Shown: positions 24,954 through 34,489, counted from the stretch's first letter. The stretch: DNA of 64,000 nt from UMGS1889 sp964540575 (GCA_964540575.1 CAZINI010000008.1:1-64000); one strand, 5' to 3'. Numbers and translations: made by a program. The notes: a model not told the origin generated them from the sequence alone.

Positions 24954-26330
24954 CTATGCCAATCCTGCAAGCTTCAGATTTTCCTCGTGTTCCTCAAGAG
25001 TTTTCGCATAATAGAATTCGCCTGTTTCAAGATTTGAACAGAAATAATAGTAATCGGTATCTGCCGGATAAAGAACCGCATTTATAGCGTCAAGACCGGG
25101 ATTGCAGATAGGTCCGGGGGGCAGACCCGCTCCCTTGTAGGTATCATACGCCGTTTTCATATTTTCGGAAACATATTCGCCGCTTGCACAAATAACTTCT
25201 CTAACGTACTTGGACGTCGGGTCGGACTGCAGCAGCGGGAACTCGTCCTTGTTTTTCAGACGATTGTGGAAAACAGACGCAACACGCTTCATATTGGCAG
25301 TGTCCCCCGCCTCCGCCTGAACAATGGAAGCAAAGGTCAGAGTTTCCTCAAGGGTCATTCCCATATCCTCCATACGTCCGAGATAATCCCTTGTCAGCTT
25401 CGCATCGAAATTCTTGTAAATTTTCTTCGATACTATGAGCGGGTCCTCTTCCAGATAGAACCTGTATGTATCGGGGAAAAGATAGCCCTCCATTTTATAA
25501 TACTTCAGAGAACTGTCACGCACCTGTTCTTCAAAATCAAATCCAAAGGATGCCGAATTGAACGTGTCAATGAAATCAGCCGCAGAGCAAACGCCCTTTT
25601 CCTCAAGACGGGCAGCAGCGTCCACAAGAGTGATGCCCTCGGGGAATGTGACATCGGCGACCTCACGCATATTTATAGCATCGCTTTGCAGCTCGTCGAT
25701 AATGTCGCCATAGGACATACTGGGGCTAAGCTTGTGGCTTCCCGCAATAAAGAAGCTGTCAGCACCCTTCATTTTTGAATATACTCTGAAAAGCATGGGC
25801 TGGTCAATTATGCCCTCCGATTCCAGAAGCTCTGCTATTTTTTCCGTACCCGAATCATTGGGTATCTCAACGATTATCTCAGTATTCGGCTTATCAAATC
25901 CGATTATCTCCTTGGCTGTCTGCAAAATGAATACCGCCAGAAGTATGGAAACAACAATAACCATAGTTGTCAGAAGAAGTCCAACAACAAGCTTTGTGGA
26001 AAACCGTCTTTTCCGCTTTTTCGGGGTTCTTTTGGGCTGAGGCTCGTCCTCCTCTTCCTCATAATCGGAATACTCCTCCTCGGAAATGTCCGCTTCCTCG
26101 GCGGGTTCGGTTTCCTCAGCAGGCTCTTCCTCCGCTTCGGGGACAGTTTGCTCCTCTCCCGCGGGAACAGGTTCCTCGGTGGGTTCGGCGGGAATATCCC
26201 CGGCAGGCTCATTATCCGCAGGCGTTGTCGGCTCTGCCGCTTCTTCGGAAACTGCTTCCGCCCTTTTCTTTTCGTCGTGCTCCTCGAGAATATCGTCTAT
26301 CAAGGAATCAAGATTATCATTAGCTGCCAT
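24954..26330 (-). CDS. mltG: Endolytic transglycosylase MltG
   Basis: Membrane-anchored lytic transglycosylase thought to cut nascent peptidoglycan chains. The 458-residue protein has a long acidic, Pro/Glu-rich cytoplasmic N-terminus (residues ~15-100), a KRKRR stop, one transmembrane helix (LVVGLLLTTMVIVVSILLAVF near 115) and the YceG domain with the catalytic glutamate in FASIVQAEAGD and C-terminal NPGLDAINAVLYPA. A TTG at 26336 is also in frame; AAAGGAG precedes ATG 26330. The acidic repeats are longer than in E. coli MltG. Confidence 0.94.
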   Translation of the reverse strand: MAANDNLDSLIDDILEEHDEKKRAEAVSEEAAEPTTPADNEPAGDIPAEPTEEPVPAGEEQTVPEAEEEPAEETEPAEEADISEEEYSDYEEEEDEPQPKRTPKKRKRRFSTKLVVGLLLTTMVIVVSILLAVFILQTAKEIIGFDKPNTEIIVEIPNDSGTEKIAELLESEGIIDQPMLFRVYSKMKGADSFFIAGSHKLSPSMSYGDIIDELQSDAINMREVADVTFPEGITLVDAAARLEEKGVCSAADFIDTFNSASFGFDFEEQVRDSSLKYYKMEGYLFPDTYRFYLEEDPLIVSKKIYKNFDAKLTRDYLGRMEDMGMTLEETLTFASIVQAEAGDTANMKRVASVFHNRLKNKDEFPLLQSDPTSKYVREVICASGEYVSENMKTAYDTYKGAGLPPGPICNPGLDAINAVLYPADTDYYYFCSNLETGEFYYAKTLEEHEENLKLAGLA

Positions 26331-26332
26331 TC

Positions 26333-26935
26333 TCAAGCTCCTTTGTTTATTTTTCGCATATATTTTTCCGTTATCAGCATATTTACGGGAACATCAAATC
26401 TGCCGTGTTCCAGACGGTTTACCGTGCAGCCGCAGTAGCATATCCCGATATTGTAAAGCTCGCCGTGTGCCGAAAGAAATCGGTCGTAGTAACCCTTTCC
26501 GTATCCAAGACGATAGCCGCAAAGGTCGAAAGCAAGTCCCGGCACGATGCACACCGCATTCTCGAAATAGGTTATCTCCCTGCATTTTTCGGGGATAGGC
26601 TCCAGCACTCCGAAGGCACATACTTCCAAATCATCAAGAGAGTGTATCTCATAGAATTTCATCTCCCTTGTACCGTCCACGCACTTGGGAACGATAACGG
26701 CTTTTCCGTCCTTCAAAGCGGTGTTGATAAGCCCCTTTGTATCGACCTCGATAGCAGTGGAAACATAAGTAAGCAGCATTTTGCAGCGTCGGTATACCTC
26801 GGTAGATATGATCTTTGCCAGAACAGCGTTATCCTTTGCAGCCTTTTCGGAGACAGACATATTTTTTCTGAACTCCTTGTATTTCGTTCTGAGGGCTTTT
26901 TTGTATTCTCGAATATCCGTAAATCTGCCGTTCAT
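26333..26935 (-). CDS. 5-formyltetrahydrofolate cyclo-ligase
   Basis: Converts 5-formyl-THF to 5,10-methenyl-THF with ATP. The 200-residue protein has the family motif GYGKGYYDRFL near residue 142 and an N-terminal basic helix (YKKALRTKYKEFRKNMS). Two bases separate its stop from the mltG start. Confidence 0.93.
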   Translation of the reverse strand: MNGRFTDIREYKKALRTKYKEFRKNMSVSEKAAKDNAVLAKIISTEVYRRCKMLLTYVSTAIEVDTKGLINTALKDGKAVIVPKCVDGTREMKFYEIHSLDDLEVCAFGVLEPIPEKCREITYFENAVCIVPGLAFDLCGYRLGYGKGYYDRFLSAHGELYNIGICYCGCTVNRLEHGRFDVPVNMLITEKYMRKINKGA

Positions 26936-26936
26936 A

Positions 26937-27482
26937 TTAAATATCCCATAAGATCTGGTCTGCGATCCTGTCGGCTTCTTCCTTGGACTTCAAAGCCGAA
27001 ATAAGCTCGTAGCCGAACTCCAGCGAAGCACCCGCTCCCCTTCCGGTGATGAATTTTCCATCGGTAACAGCGGGAACATTTACATACTCCGCACCCTTAA
27101 GCTCGTCCTCAAAGCCCTTGTAACAGGTTGCTTTTTTCCCCGAAAGCATACCGAGATGTCCGGGAACGGTAGGTGCCGCACATATAGCCGCAATGTATTT
27201 TCCGTTTTTCTCCGCAAATTCAAGAGCACCCCGAACTATCTCCGAAGCCTCAAGATTATGTGTGCCCTTTAGACCTCCGGGAAGAACCACCGCTTCCAGC
27301 TCATCGGACAGCTTTATCTCGGTATCGGAAATATCGGCTTCCATTGTTATTCCATGGGAACTTACAACGCTCTTTTTACCCACCCCGACAGTTATCGTTT
27401 CGATCTTTGCACGTCTGAGCAGGTCAATAGGGGTAACTGCCTCAGTTTCCTCAAATCCGTCTGCAAGAAATACATATACCAT
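26937..27482 (-). CDS. DJ-1/PfpI family protein
   Basis: A 181-residue protein of the ThiJ/DJ-1 fold: VFLADGFEETEAVTPIDLLRRA at the N-terminus and the nucleophile elbow AAICAAPTVPG with cysteine near residue 100. DJ-1-type members are reported as deglycase/chaperone proteins; activity here is unknown. Confidence 0.92.
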   Translation of the reverse strand: MVYVFLADGFEETEAVTPIDLLRRAKIETITVGVGKKSVVSSHGITMEADISDTEIKLSDELEAVVLPGGLKGTHNLEASEIVRGALEFAEKNGKYIAAICAAPTVPGHLGMLSGKKATCYKGFEDELKGAEYVNVPAVTDGKFITGRGAGASLEFGYELISALKSKEEADRIADQILWDI

Positions 27483-27495
27483 AACAAAAACTCCT

Positions 27496-28380
27496 TTACA
27501 TAATTTCTATTGTGTTTCTTTTTATTTGAAATGCAGGATAATAGGACATCTTCGACTTGCGAAGCCCCTCTATCCCCAGATCCTCTTCTCTGTTGATATA
27601 GGCAAAATCTCTGCCGCACAGCTTGGCAAACTCATTGTTCACAGCGGCATATGCACCCTGTACATTGTGGTATGCCTTTTCTATATGCACTCCGAGAGTA
27701 TCGGAATTTATCCTCTCGCCGATGGTAAAGCCCACAAGCTTCCCCGATACAAACAGGACACCGCCTTTCAGCCCCAGCTCATCAAAATGGTTGAAAAACG
27801 TGTTTATGGCAAACTGTTCCGACACGCTGGACTTATTGTCATAGCCGTTGCTTTCGTTGTAGCTGTTCACGGAAAATTCAATGCACTCGTCAAAATATTT
27901 TTCCGTCAGCGGGTGAAATTCCCAGTCATTCTTATAAAAATTATTGAGATGATTACGCTTCTGATGATACTTCTTGCCCTTCAGCTCAATAAGGTCGGCG
28001 GCGTTGTAAATATAATCGAAATTCCCCGGGTCGGAGGATATTTTAATTCCGGCTCCGTATAACTCGGAAAACAGCGGTATCATTTCGTCCGATACCGAAG
28101 CGACCCTGAACGGCAAACCGTTTGCCGCCGCATATTCCTTCATCTCAGACAGCACATCGGCATATTCTCCGCCGCCTGCGGGAAATGTAAAGTAAAAATC
28201 CTCACCGCTTCCCGAAGCGGAAATATAAAAATCCTTGTATCTTGTAATTTTAGTATCATTGAGTCTTCGCCACGCCAGATTATTTGCGAAGCAGTAATCA
28301 CAGCCCCTGAAATCGGAAATGGCAAGCAGCTTATCTACCCAAGGCTTGTCCGAAAGCCGCAGCTCTCTGAATTCAAGCAT
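27496..28380 (-). CDS. DUF2156 domain protein (GNAT-like)
   Basis: A 294-residue protein of the DUF2156 family, with FRGCDYCFANNLAWR near residue 23, YHQKRNHLNNF near residue 138 and INREEDLGIEGLRKSKMSYYPA near the C-terminus. This region is shared with the aminoacyl-transferase part of phosphatidylglycerol lysyltransferases, but no membrane part is present. Substrate not predictable. Confidence 0.88.
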   Translation of the reverse strand: MLEFRELRLSDKPWVDKLLAISDFRGCDYCFANNLAWRRLNDTKITRYKDFYISASGSGEDFYFTFPAGGGEYADVLSEMKEYAAANGLPFRVASVSDEMIPLFSELYGAGIKISSDPGNFDYIYNAADLIELKGKKYHQKRNHLNNFYKNDWEFHPLTEKYFDECIEFSVNSYNESNGYDNKSSVSEQFAINTFFNHFDELGLKGGVLFVSGKLVGFTIGERINSDTLGVHIEKAYHNVQGAYAAVNNEFAKLCGRDFAYINREEDLGIEGLRKSKMSYYPAFQIKRNTIEIM

Positions 28381-28394
28381 ATAAATACCTACCT

Positions 28395-29060
28395 TTAACT
28401 TAAAAGAGTTCTTATGACCTCAGCGGATATAACTTCAGCGGGAAGCGGCTCGCCGTCCTTTGAACAGGATATGACCTGCCAGCCCAGCCTGTCTGCCGCA
28501 AACACAGCAGCCTGTCTGCATCTGCGAAGATATTCAATATCCGCTTCGTGAATGTCTTTTTTGGATTCATCGCCGTTATATCGTCCGCTCAGAAGCTTCT
28601 GGGAAACTTCTGTGGGCATATCAAGGAAAATGACCTTGTCCGCCCGAGGGATACCCAGCTTGTCATACTCATAATCGCATATCCAGCGAAGGAAGCCCTC
28701 CCACTCGGATTCGGGGAGCTTCGTCATCTGATGGATAGCGTTGGAGGAAACATATCTTGCGGAGATGATCGTTTTTCCCGAAAGATAGTCCTTCTCCCAA
28801 AAGGTCTTGTAGCTGATATACCTGTCCACCGCATAAAAGCTTGAAGCGGCATAGGCATTGACCTCCTCCGCTTTTGGTGCGATTTTCCCCTCAAGATACA
28901 TTCTCACAGGTGCGGATGAATCGCTTTTATAGTCGGGAAAGCTCACCGTGATGAAATCCCGTCCCGCTTCGGAGAGCCATTTTTCGGCAAGAGCAAGCTG
29001 AGTAGACTTTCCGCAGCCGTCAAGACCGTCTATTACAAATATTTTACCTTTATCTGACAT
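28395..29060 (-). CDS. tmk: Thymidylate kinase
   Basis: Phosphorylates dTMP to dTDP. The 221-residue protein has the P-loop IDGLDGCGKST near residue 10 and the DRY-type dTMP motif (VDRYISYKTFW) near residue 90. First gene of a run reaching the DUF2344 gene at 20547, with a promoter at 29109-29137. Confidence 0.93.
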   Translation of the reverse strand: MSDKGKIFVIDGLDGCGKSTQLALAEKWLSEAGRDFITVSFPDYKSDSSAPVRMYLEGKIAPKAEEVNAYAASSFYAVDRYISYKTFWEKDYLSGKTIISARYVSSNAIHQMTKLPESEWEGFLRWICDYEYDKLGIPRADKVIFLDMPTEVSQKLLSGRYNGDESKKDIHEADIEYLRRCRQAAVFAADRLGWQVISCSKDGEPLPAEVISAEVIRTLLS

Positions 29061-29108
29061 TTTTGATCTTCCTCACTGAAATGCTTATATTATGCCATAT
29101 TACAATCT

Positions 29109-29137
29109 ATTTTATCATTTTTTCCCGCATTAGTCAA
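29109..29137 (-). promoter_or_regulatory. Promoter of tmk and downstream genes
   Basis: TTGACT (29137-29132), 17-base spacer, TAAAAT (29114-29109). Confidence 0.8.
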
Positions 29138-29186
29138 CATATAAATAATTACTAAAATAAAACCATTAATTTTTACTATGAAAAAG

Positions 29187-29225
29187 CAGGCACGGCAGCA
29201 TAAAAAGTACGCCGCCGCACCCGCC
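29187..29225 (-). terminator. Terminator after the cysteine-rich gene
   Basis: Two 15-base arms (29211-29225 and 29187-29201) pair with five G-T wobbles, followed on the minus strand by TTTTTC. Confidence 0.8.
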
Positions 29226-29230
29226 TGAGT

Positions 29231-30076
29231 TTAGTCCTCTTCTTCTGTGTCGCAGCAGCAGGTAACCGATTGTGAACAGCCGCATGTATCGCAGCCGTCC
29301 TTGCTGCAGTCGGGGAAAAATTCTTCCATAGGAAAGCTCATTCTCTCGAATATCTCGCAGGGTGACTCGGTATTGCCGCTGCAGGAGCATTCCTTATGAG
29401 GAATACAAAGGTCCAAAGACGGTACAACGATCGCAACGGGTCTTGAAAGCTGAACGATGGAGAATATCCCCAATGTAACTACAAGCGTAGGCACACGGGA
29501 ACCCATATCCGTGCAGGCAACAGCACATTCGCTTTCCGACGAATATACAGCCGAGGACGATACAGTTCCCGAAGCACAGCCGCAGCCGCTCCGTGAACGC
29601 ATACACTTTACCTTCGCATCAAGGCATATGGGGTCAACTACCCTTACAGTAGCCTTGGGCAGATCGGAAGCATTGTTATGACCGGATTCCGCAGCGGAAC
29701 AGCAGTCCATACCGCTTTCAAATACCTTTGTGCTGCCCTCGCAGCCGAACAGTATGCACTTCTTGCTCCATACAGCAGTGCCGTTTATCTCGCCCGATTT
29801 GGTGCAGCTGTCCATAAAGGTCTCAAAGGTCAGGTCGAAGGTGTAAACAATATCCACCGAGAAATATCCCTTTGAAAAAGGCACTTCACGGACAGTAATG
29901 CAGACACTGTCGATTTTTGCACACTTGCATTTTACTATCATTCCGTCACAAACCGTCCCGCATCTGAGAGTTACGGGAAGATCGACTATGCAGTCCCTGT
30001 CTGAGCAGGAATCGAAAATCCTCTGAGCTTCAATGCATACAGCATCCTTGAAGCTGCCGTTATCCTGTTTGCTCAT
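29231..30076 (-). CDS. Cysteine-rich conserved clostridial protein of unknown function
   Basis: A 281-residue protein with 30 cysteines. I recall a clostridial family sharing its landmarks: RIFDSCSDRDC near residue 19, VPFSKGYFSVDIVYTFDLTFE, KKCILFGCEGSTKVF, LPKATVRVVDPICLDAK, VTLGIFSIVQLSRPV, and LDLCIPHKEC...SPCEIFE...EFFPDC. Function is not established. The cysteine density, higher toward the C-terminus (CDTCGC, CCCD), suggests metal binding or cross-linking, as in coat-like proteins, but there is no signal peptide. It is a single-gene unit with a strong AGGAGG site, a leader inverted repeat (30104-30122) and its own terminator. Confidence 0.85.
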   Translation of the reverse strand: MSKQDNGSFKDAVCIEAQRIFDSCSDRDCIVDLPVTLRCGTVCDGMIVKCKCAKIDSVCITVREVPFSKGYFSVDIVYTFDLTFETFMDSCTKSGEINGTAVWSKKCILFGCEGSTKVFESGMDCCSAAESGHNNASDLPKATVRVVDPICLDAKVKCMRSRSGCGCASGTVSSSAVYSSESECAVACTDMGSRVPTLVVTLGIFSIVQLSRPVAIVVPSLDLCIPHKECSCSGNTESPCEIFERMSFPMEEFFPDCSKDGCDTCGCSQSVTCCCDTEEED

Positions 30077-30103
30077 TGACGAACCTCCTGAAAATTTTAT
30101 TAA

Positions 30104-30122
30104 AGTACGCCCTATGTACTTC
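30104..30122 (-). promoter_or_regulatory. Inverted repeat in the leader of the cysteine-rich gene
   Basis: AAGTAC and GTACTT arms separated by 7 bases, about 28 bases before the start codon. Could be an operator or an RNA hairpin; no function shown. Confidence 0.35.
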
Positions 30123-30212
30123 CCTATATATTATTCAAATCGGCTAAAAGTGTTACTTTTTCGTCTGCCTAAAAAGAAAATTGCGTATAAAGTGTAAAAG
30201 TTAAAAAAAACC

Positions 30213-30241
30213 TTTGCAATTTGAATTTTTTGTGTTATAAT
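30213..30241 (+). promoter_or_regulatory. Promoter of phosphoglucomutase
   Basis: TTTGCA (30213-30218) with a 17-base spacer, or TTGCAA (30214-30219) with 16, before TATAAT (30236-30241). Confidence 0.8.
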
Positions 30242-30291
30242 ATGTATGAATGCGGATTATCCGCTGAATATAATTAATGAGGTGACTGTTT

Positions 30292-32007
30292 ATGAACGAA
30301 ATGGAGCTTTATTCCCTCTGGTGCGAAAAAGCGGTTGACGACCCCGACCTGAAAACTGAGCTTGACTCAATCAAAGACGATCCCGATGCTATCAAGGACA
30401 GATTTTACCGTGACCTTGAATTTGGTACAGGCGGTCTGAGAGGCGTTATCGGTGCAGGAAGCTACCGTATGAATATTTACACCGTAAGACGTGCTACACA
30501 GGGTCTTGCGGATTACGTTAAGGAGGCTTTTGACAAGCCCTCCGTGGCTATCGCTTACGACAGCCGTATCAAGTCCGACGTATTTGCAAAGCAGGCAGCA
30601 GCTGTTCTTGCCGCAAACGGCATCAAGGTGTATATCTACCCCGAGCTTATGCCTACACCTATGCTTTCCTTTGCTGTAAGAGAGCTTGAATGCAGTGCAG
30701 GTATCGTTATTACCGCCAGCCATAATCCCGCTAAGTACAACGGATATAAGGTTTACGGTCCCGACGGCTGCCAGCTTACTCTTGAAGCTGCTGAGATAGT
30801 TCTCGGCAAGATAGAAGCCGTTGATATGTTCGGCGGTGCAAAGGTAATTTCCTTTGACGAGGGACTTGGCAGCGGAATGATCGAATTCATCTCCGAGGCA
30901 GTTATCGAAAAGTATCTCAACAAGGTTTCCGAGCAGGGAATCCACACCGACCTGTGTGCTTCCAGCGGACTTAAAGTCGTATACACACCTCTTAACGGCA
31001 CAGGAAACAAGCCCGTAAGAGCTATCCTCAAAAAGATTGGAATCACCGATGTTACCGTTGTTCCCGAACAGGAATATCCCAACGGAAACTTCACCACCTG
31101 CCCCTTCCCCAACCCCGAGATAAAGGAAGCTCTGGAGCTTGGTCTTAAGCTTTGCGAGGAAGTTAAGCCCGACCTGCTGCTGGCTACCGACCCCGACGCT
31201 GACCGTGTAGGTATCGCTGTTCCCTCCGATAACGGCTATGTTCTGTTTACAGGAAATGAAGTCGGTGCACTGCTCCTCGAATATATCTGTGCAGAAAGAA
31301 CAAAGCTCGGCACAATGCCTCAGGACCCCATTGCAGTCAAGACTATCGTTACTACCGATATTACCAAGGCTATTGCCAAGGATTACGGCGTTAAGATAGT
31401 TGAAGTCCTCACAGGCTTCAAGTTTATCGGCGAACAGATCGGCTTCCTTGAGGCAAAGGGCGAGGAAAACCGCTATATCTTCGGCTTTGAGGAGAGCTAC
31501 GGCTATCTGGCAGGCTCTTATGTAAGAGATAAAGATGCCGTTGTTGCTTCTATGCTCATCTGTGAAATGGCTGCTTATTACAGAACAAAGGGCATATCCC
31601 TGCTTCAGGCAAGAGAGAATATGTACAAAAAGTACGGCGTTTACACCCACACTCAGAAGAGCTTCACCTGCGAGGGCGTTACAGGTATGCAGCGTATGAA
31701 AGAGCTTATGAAGATGCTTCGTGAGGAAACTCCCAAGGAGATCGGCGGATTTAAGGTCACCGAGTTCTCCGATTACATTGCAAGCGTTACCGTAAATACC
31801 GTTTCGGGTGAAAAGACTGCTATTACCCTGCCTAAGTCGGACGTTCTGGGATTTGTTCTGGAAAACGGTGCGACCGTTATCATTCGTCCCTCGGGCACAG
31901 AGCCTAAGATCAAGGCTTACTACACTACAACAGGCACAACCAAGGCAGAGGCAGATGCTCTCGAAGCTAAGATCTCCGACAGCTTCCGTCAGATACTTGG
32001 TTTCTGA
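30292..32007 (+). CDS. Phosphoglucomutase/phosphomannomutase
   Basis: Interconverts hexose 1- and 6-phosphates. The 571-residue length and motifs match the alpha-D-phosphohexomutase family of Firmicutes PgcA type: active serine in ITASHNPAKYNGYKVYG near residue 146, metal loop ATDPDADRVG near residue 303, sugar loop GFEESYG and phosphate loop RPSGTEPKIK. GAGGTGAC precedes ATG 30292. Single-gene unit between divergent and convergent neighbours. Confidence 0.94.
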   Translation: MNEMELYSLWCEKAVDDPDLKTELDSIKDDPDAIKDRFYRDLEFGTGGLRGVIGAGSYRMNIYTVRRATQGLADYVKEAFDKPSVAIAYDSRIKSDVFAKQAAAVLAANGIKVYIYPELMPTPMLSFAVRELECSAGIVITASHNPAKYNGYKVYGPDGCQLTLEAAEIVLGKIEAVDMFGGAKVISFDEGLGSGMIEFISEAVIEKYLNKVSEQGIHTDLCASSGLKVVYTPLNGTGNKPVRAILKKIGITDVTVVPEQEYPNGNFTTCPFPNPEIKEALELGLKLCEEVKPDLLLATDPDADRVGIAVPSDNGYVLFTGNEVGALLLEYICAERTKLGTMPQDPIAVKTIVTTDITKAIAKDYGVKIVEVLTGFKFIGEQIGFLEAKGEENRYIFGFEESYGYLAGSYVRDKDAVVASMLICEMAAYYRTKGISLLQARENMYKKYGVYTHTQKSFTCEGVTGMQRMKELMKMLREETPKEIGGFKVTEFSDYIASVTVNTVSGEKTAITLPKSDVLGFVLENGATVIIRPSGTEPKIKAYYTTTGTTKAEADALEAKISDSFRQILGF

Positions 32008-32032
32008 TTTAATCAATAAGTTAAATAAAACA

Positions 32033-32067
32033 AAATCCTTGTCGGGCGTAATGCTCGGCAAGGATTT
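32033..32067. terminator. Bidirectional terminator
   Basis: A 15-bp stem AAATCCTTGTCGGGC / GCTCGGCAAGGATTT (two wobbles), flanked by T-runs in both directions; lies between the convergent phosphoglucomutase and lipid kinase genes. Confidence 0.9.
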
Positions 32068-32080
32068 TTTATGCAAATAG

Positions 32081-33070
32081 TCAGCTTTCGGCTTCGCTGT
32101 AATCATCACCCGAATACTCAAAAACGTCATCGGTAATATACATTTCTCCCGAATCGGACAGAAGCTCCGTTCCCCTGTTGGGGTCAAGAAGCATTTTTAT
32201 AGCATGGTGATTTACCGTAATGGAAACGTCCGTGTGATCTCCACCGAACTCACCGTCCAGCGTCCACGGCACTGCCTCCTCCGAAACAAATCGGGCATTT
32301 TTCGTCTTAAAGCAGTAGAAACAGGGTGCACTCAGCTCCCTGCGTATCAGATAGTTTATGGTATGCTGAAGTTCAAGCAGGGTCTGCGGCATACGAATGA
32401 GAAATCCCTCGTAAATGCCATCGTCCATAAGCACATCATCAACACTGAGCCGCTTCAATCCGCCGACCGATTTGGAGTTGGAGATCATACCAAAAATAAA
32501 TGTGTCCTCTATCTCCATATCATCGGTTGTTATCTTCATTTTATAGCCCTTTATCTCCCCAAGACGCTTTGCACCCTCCATTATATAGGCAAGCGTTCCG
32601 AAAATATTTTTCAGCTGCTGGGAAGTCATATATGCAACGTCCGTAAATGCACCGAATGCCGCTATATAGGTGAAATACTGGTCATTGAAGCCGCCAATGT
32701 CCAGCTGCTTCGGCTCTCCGTTTACGATACATTTTACCGCTGCGGGCATATACTTCGGTATCCGCAGGCTGGACGCAAAGTCATTCACCGTTCCAGCGGG
32801 AATGTATCCCATCAACGGACGGTTTTCCTCGGGTATGGACAAAAGTCCCTTGATAGTTTCATTAAGCGTACCGTCACCGCCGCTGCATACCACAATATCG
32901 CTGTTTGCAGCCTCTCTCATAACAACGCCGTTAGCGTCCAGCTTTGCCTGAGTGGGGTGAGCCAGAACATCACAGCCCATTGCGGTAAATGTGTCGATTA
33001 TTTCCGCAAGATGATGCTTTATCAGCCCTTTTCCCGAATGAGGATTATAAACAAAAAGCATTTTTTTCAT
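32081..33070 (-). CDS. YegS/BmrU-type lipid kinase (diacylglycerol kinase catalytic domain)
   Basis: A 329-residue kinase with FVYNPHSGKG at the N-terminus, the nucleotide loop VVCSGGDGTLNETIKG near residue 60 and VNDFASSLRIPK. Probably phosphorylates a lipid such as diacylglycerol at the membrane. A GGAGGTATGATCTGAT site precedes the ATG. The C-terminus carries an extra acidic tail of about 30 residues. Confidence 0.92.
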   Translation of the reverse strand: MKKMLFVYNPHSGKGLIKHHLAEIIDTFTAMGCDVLAHPTQAKLDANGVVMREAANSDIVVCSGGDGTLNETIKGLLSIPEENRPLMGYIPAGTVNDFASSLRIPKYMPAAVKCIVNGEPKQLDIGGFNDQYFTYIAAFGAFTDVAYMTSQQLKNIFGTLAYIMEGAKRLGEIKGYKMKITTDDMEIEDTFIFGMISNSKSVGGLKRLSVDDVLMDDGIYEGFLIRMPQTLLELQHTINYLIRRELSAPCFYCFKTKNARFVSEEAVPWTLDGEFGGDHTDVSITVNHHAIKMLLDPNRGTELLSDSGEMYITDDVFEYSGDDYSEAES

Positions 33071-33123
33071 ATCAGATCATACCTCCCGCAGGAAGCATAT
33101 CCTCCTTTCAACAGCGTGATTTA

Positions 33124-34293
33124 TCAGGTAAAATCCACATCAACGGTTATTACGCACTGACAGCGGCTGTCGGCAGCTTTTACCGCCTCCGAAACGTGAG
33201 CTGCCGCCTTATCCTTCTCCTGCTGAGTGAATTTTCCCTTGAGCACCAGGTCGAATATCAGGTTAATATTGCTCTCTCCGTCCGTCACTCTGAAATCGTG
33301 AATGGAATATTCGGGGTCGTAATCCTTTACTATCCCCTGCACCATTGATTTCAGCTCGTTTGTCCGTTCACAGTTTACGCAAACAGGGTCCATATGAATG
33401 ACCATAAGCACGCCCGTTTCGGCAAATATATTCTTTTCCACCCTGTCGATGGTTTCATGAGCCGCCACAATATCGGAATTATCAGGCACCTCTGCATGAG
33501 CGGAAGCGAACACTCGTCCCGGACCGTAATCGTGCACCATCAGGTCGTGAACGCCTGTTATCTCGTCCCCCGACATAATAAGTTCACGCAGTTTTTCCAC
33601 CAGCTCGGGCGACGGCGGACCTCCCAGCAGCAGATCGATAGTTTCCTTAGCCATACCAAATCCGCCGTAGATGATAAATCCCGCAACCAGCACGCCTATG
33701 ATGCCATCTATATCGAACGGCAGGAAGTGTCCGATAACAGTCGCTGCAATGACTGCACTTGTGGATATAACATCATTCAGGCTATCCCTTGCAGTTGCCT
33801 TCATCACCGAGGAGGATATGGTTTTGGCTATGTAGCTGTAATAGGAAAACATCCACAGCTTCACCAGAACGGAAGCTGCCAGAATACACATAAGCGGTAC
33901 ACTGAACGCCATTTCTTCGGGGTGAACTATCTTATCCGCCGAGGTTTTCAGCAGTTCAAAGCCAACAAGCATTATAATGAACGAAACTATCAGCGAGGAT
34001 ATGTACTCAAATCTTCCGTGACCGTAAGGGTGTTCTCTGTCGGGGACGAGATTTGAAAGCCTTGCACCGACTATCGCCACGAAACAGCTGCCCATATCCG
34101 AGAGATTATTGAAAGCGTCCGACATAATAGCAACGCTTTTCATCGTCAGCCCGATAATGAGCTTTAATCCGAACAAAAACAGATTGCAGATTATCCCCAG
34201 CACACCGCCAAGAATGCCATATCTTTCACGAACAACTTTATCCTCGGTATTTTCGTAATCCTTTATAAAAATTCTGGCAAGATGCCTGATCAT
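33124..34293 (-). CDS. Cation diffusion facilitator family transporter
   Basis: A 389-residue CDF exporter: N-terminal transmembrane segments, with metal-site motifs SDAFNNLSDMGS near residue 58 and DSLNDVISTSAV near residue 170, and a cytoplasmic C-terminal domain with HDLMVHDYGPG and the histidine-rich late part. Probably exports divalent metals such as Zn or Mn by proton antiport. A consensus promoter lies 100 bases upstream. No metal riboswitch was recognised in the leader. Confidence 0.92.
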   Translation of the reverse strand: MIRHLARIFIKDYENTEDKVVRERYGILGGVLGIICNLFLFGLKLIIGLTMKSVAIMSDAFNNLSDMGSCFVAIVGARLSNLVPDREHPYGHGRFEYISSLIVSFIIMLVGFELLKTSADKIVHPEEMAFSVPLMCILAASVLVKLWMFSYYSYIAKTISSSVMKATARDSLNDVISTSAVIAATVIGHFLPFDIDGIIGVLVAGFIIYGGFGMAKETIDLLLGGPPSPELVEKLRELIMSGDEITGVHDLMVHDYGPGRVFASAHAEVPDNSDIVAAHETIDRVEKNIFAETGVLMVIHMDPVCVNCERTNELKSMVQGIVKDYDPEYSIHDFRVTDGESNINLIFDLVLKGKFTQQEKDKAAAHVSEAVKAADSRCQCVITVDVDFT

Positions 34294-34489
34294 AAAGTCA
34301 CCTCATCATCTATGCGAAGTACGACACTTAAGAATTTTTTGATAAATATATAATATCGGAACAGAACGAAAAATATACATTGTCCGAACATTATTATATA
34401 TCTAAATCCGCTGTATGTCAAGATTTTCCTACAGAAATACGAATAATTCTCATCAAAAAAAATCAATAAGATCAGTGTCTGCACTTTAA
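34294..34489 (-). other. AT-rich intergenic leader of the CDF gene
   Basis: About 200 bases holding the CDF promoter (34393-34421) and a 95-base untranslated leader. A 67-residue frame (34290-34493) crosses the promoter and has no family resemblance, so it is not annotated as a gene. Confidence 0.7.
34393..34421 (-). promoter_or_regulatory. Promoter of the CDF transporter
   Basis: TTGACA (34421-34416), 17-base spacer, TATAAT (34398-34393). Confidence 0.88.

Noticed and set aside
32008..32080. Possible small RNA between phosphoglucomutase and lipid kinase
   Set aside because: The only structure is a bidirectional terminator.
30367..32187. 606-residue open frame opposite phosphoglucomutase
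   Set aside because: It is the antisense shadow of a clear metabolic gene, cysteine/serine-rich, without motif or ribosome site.
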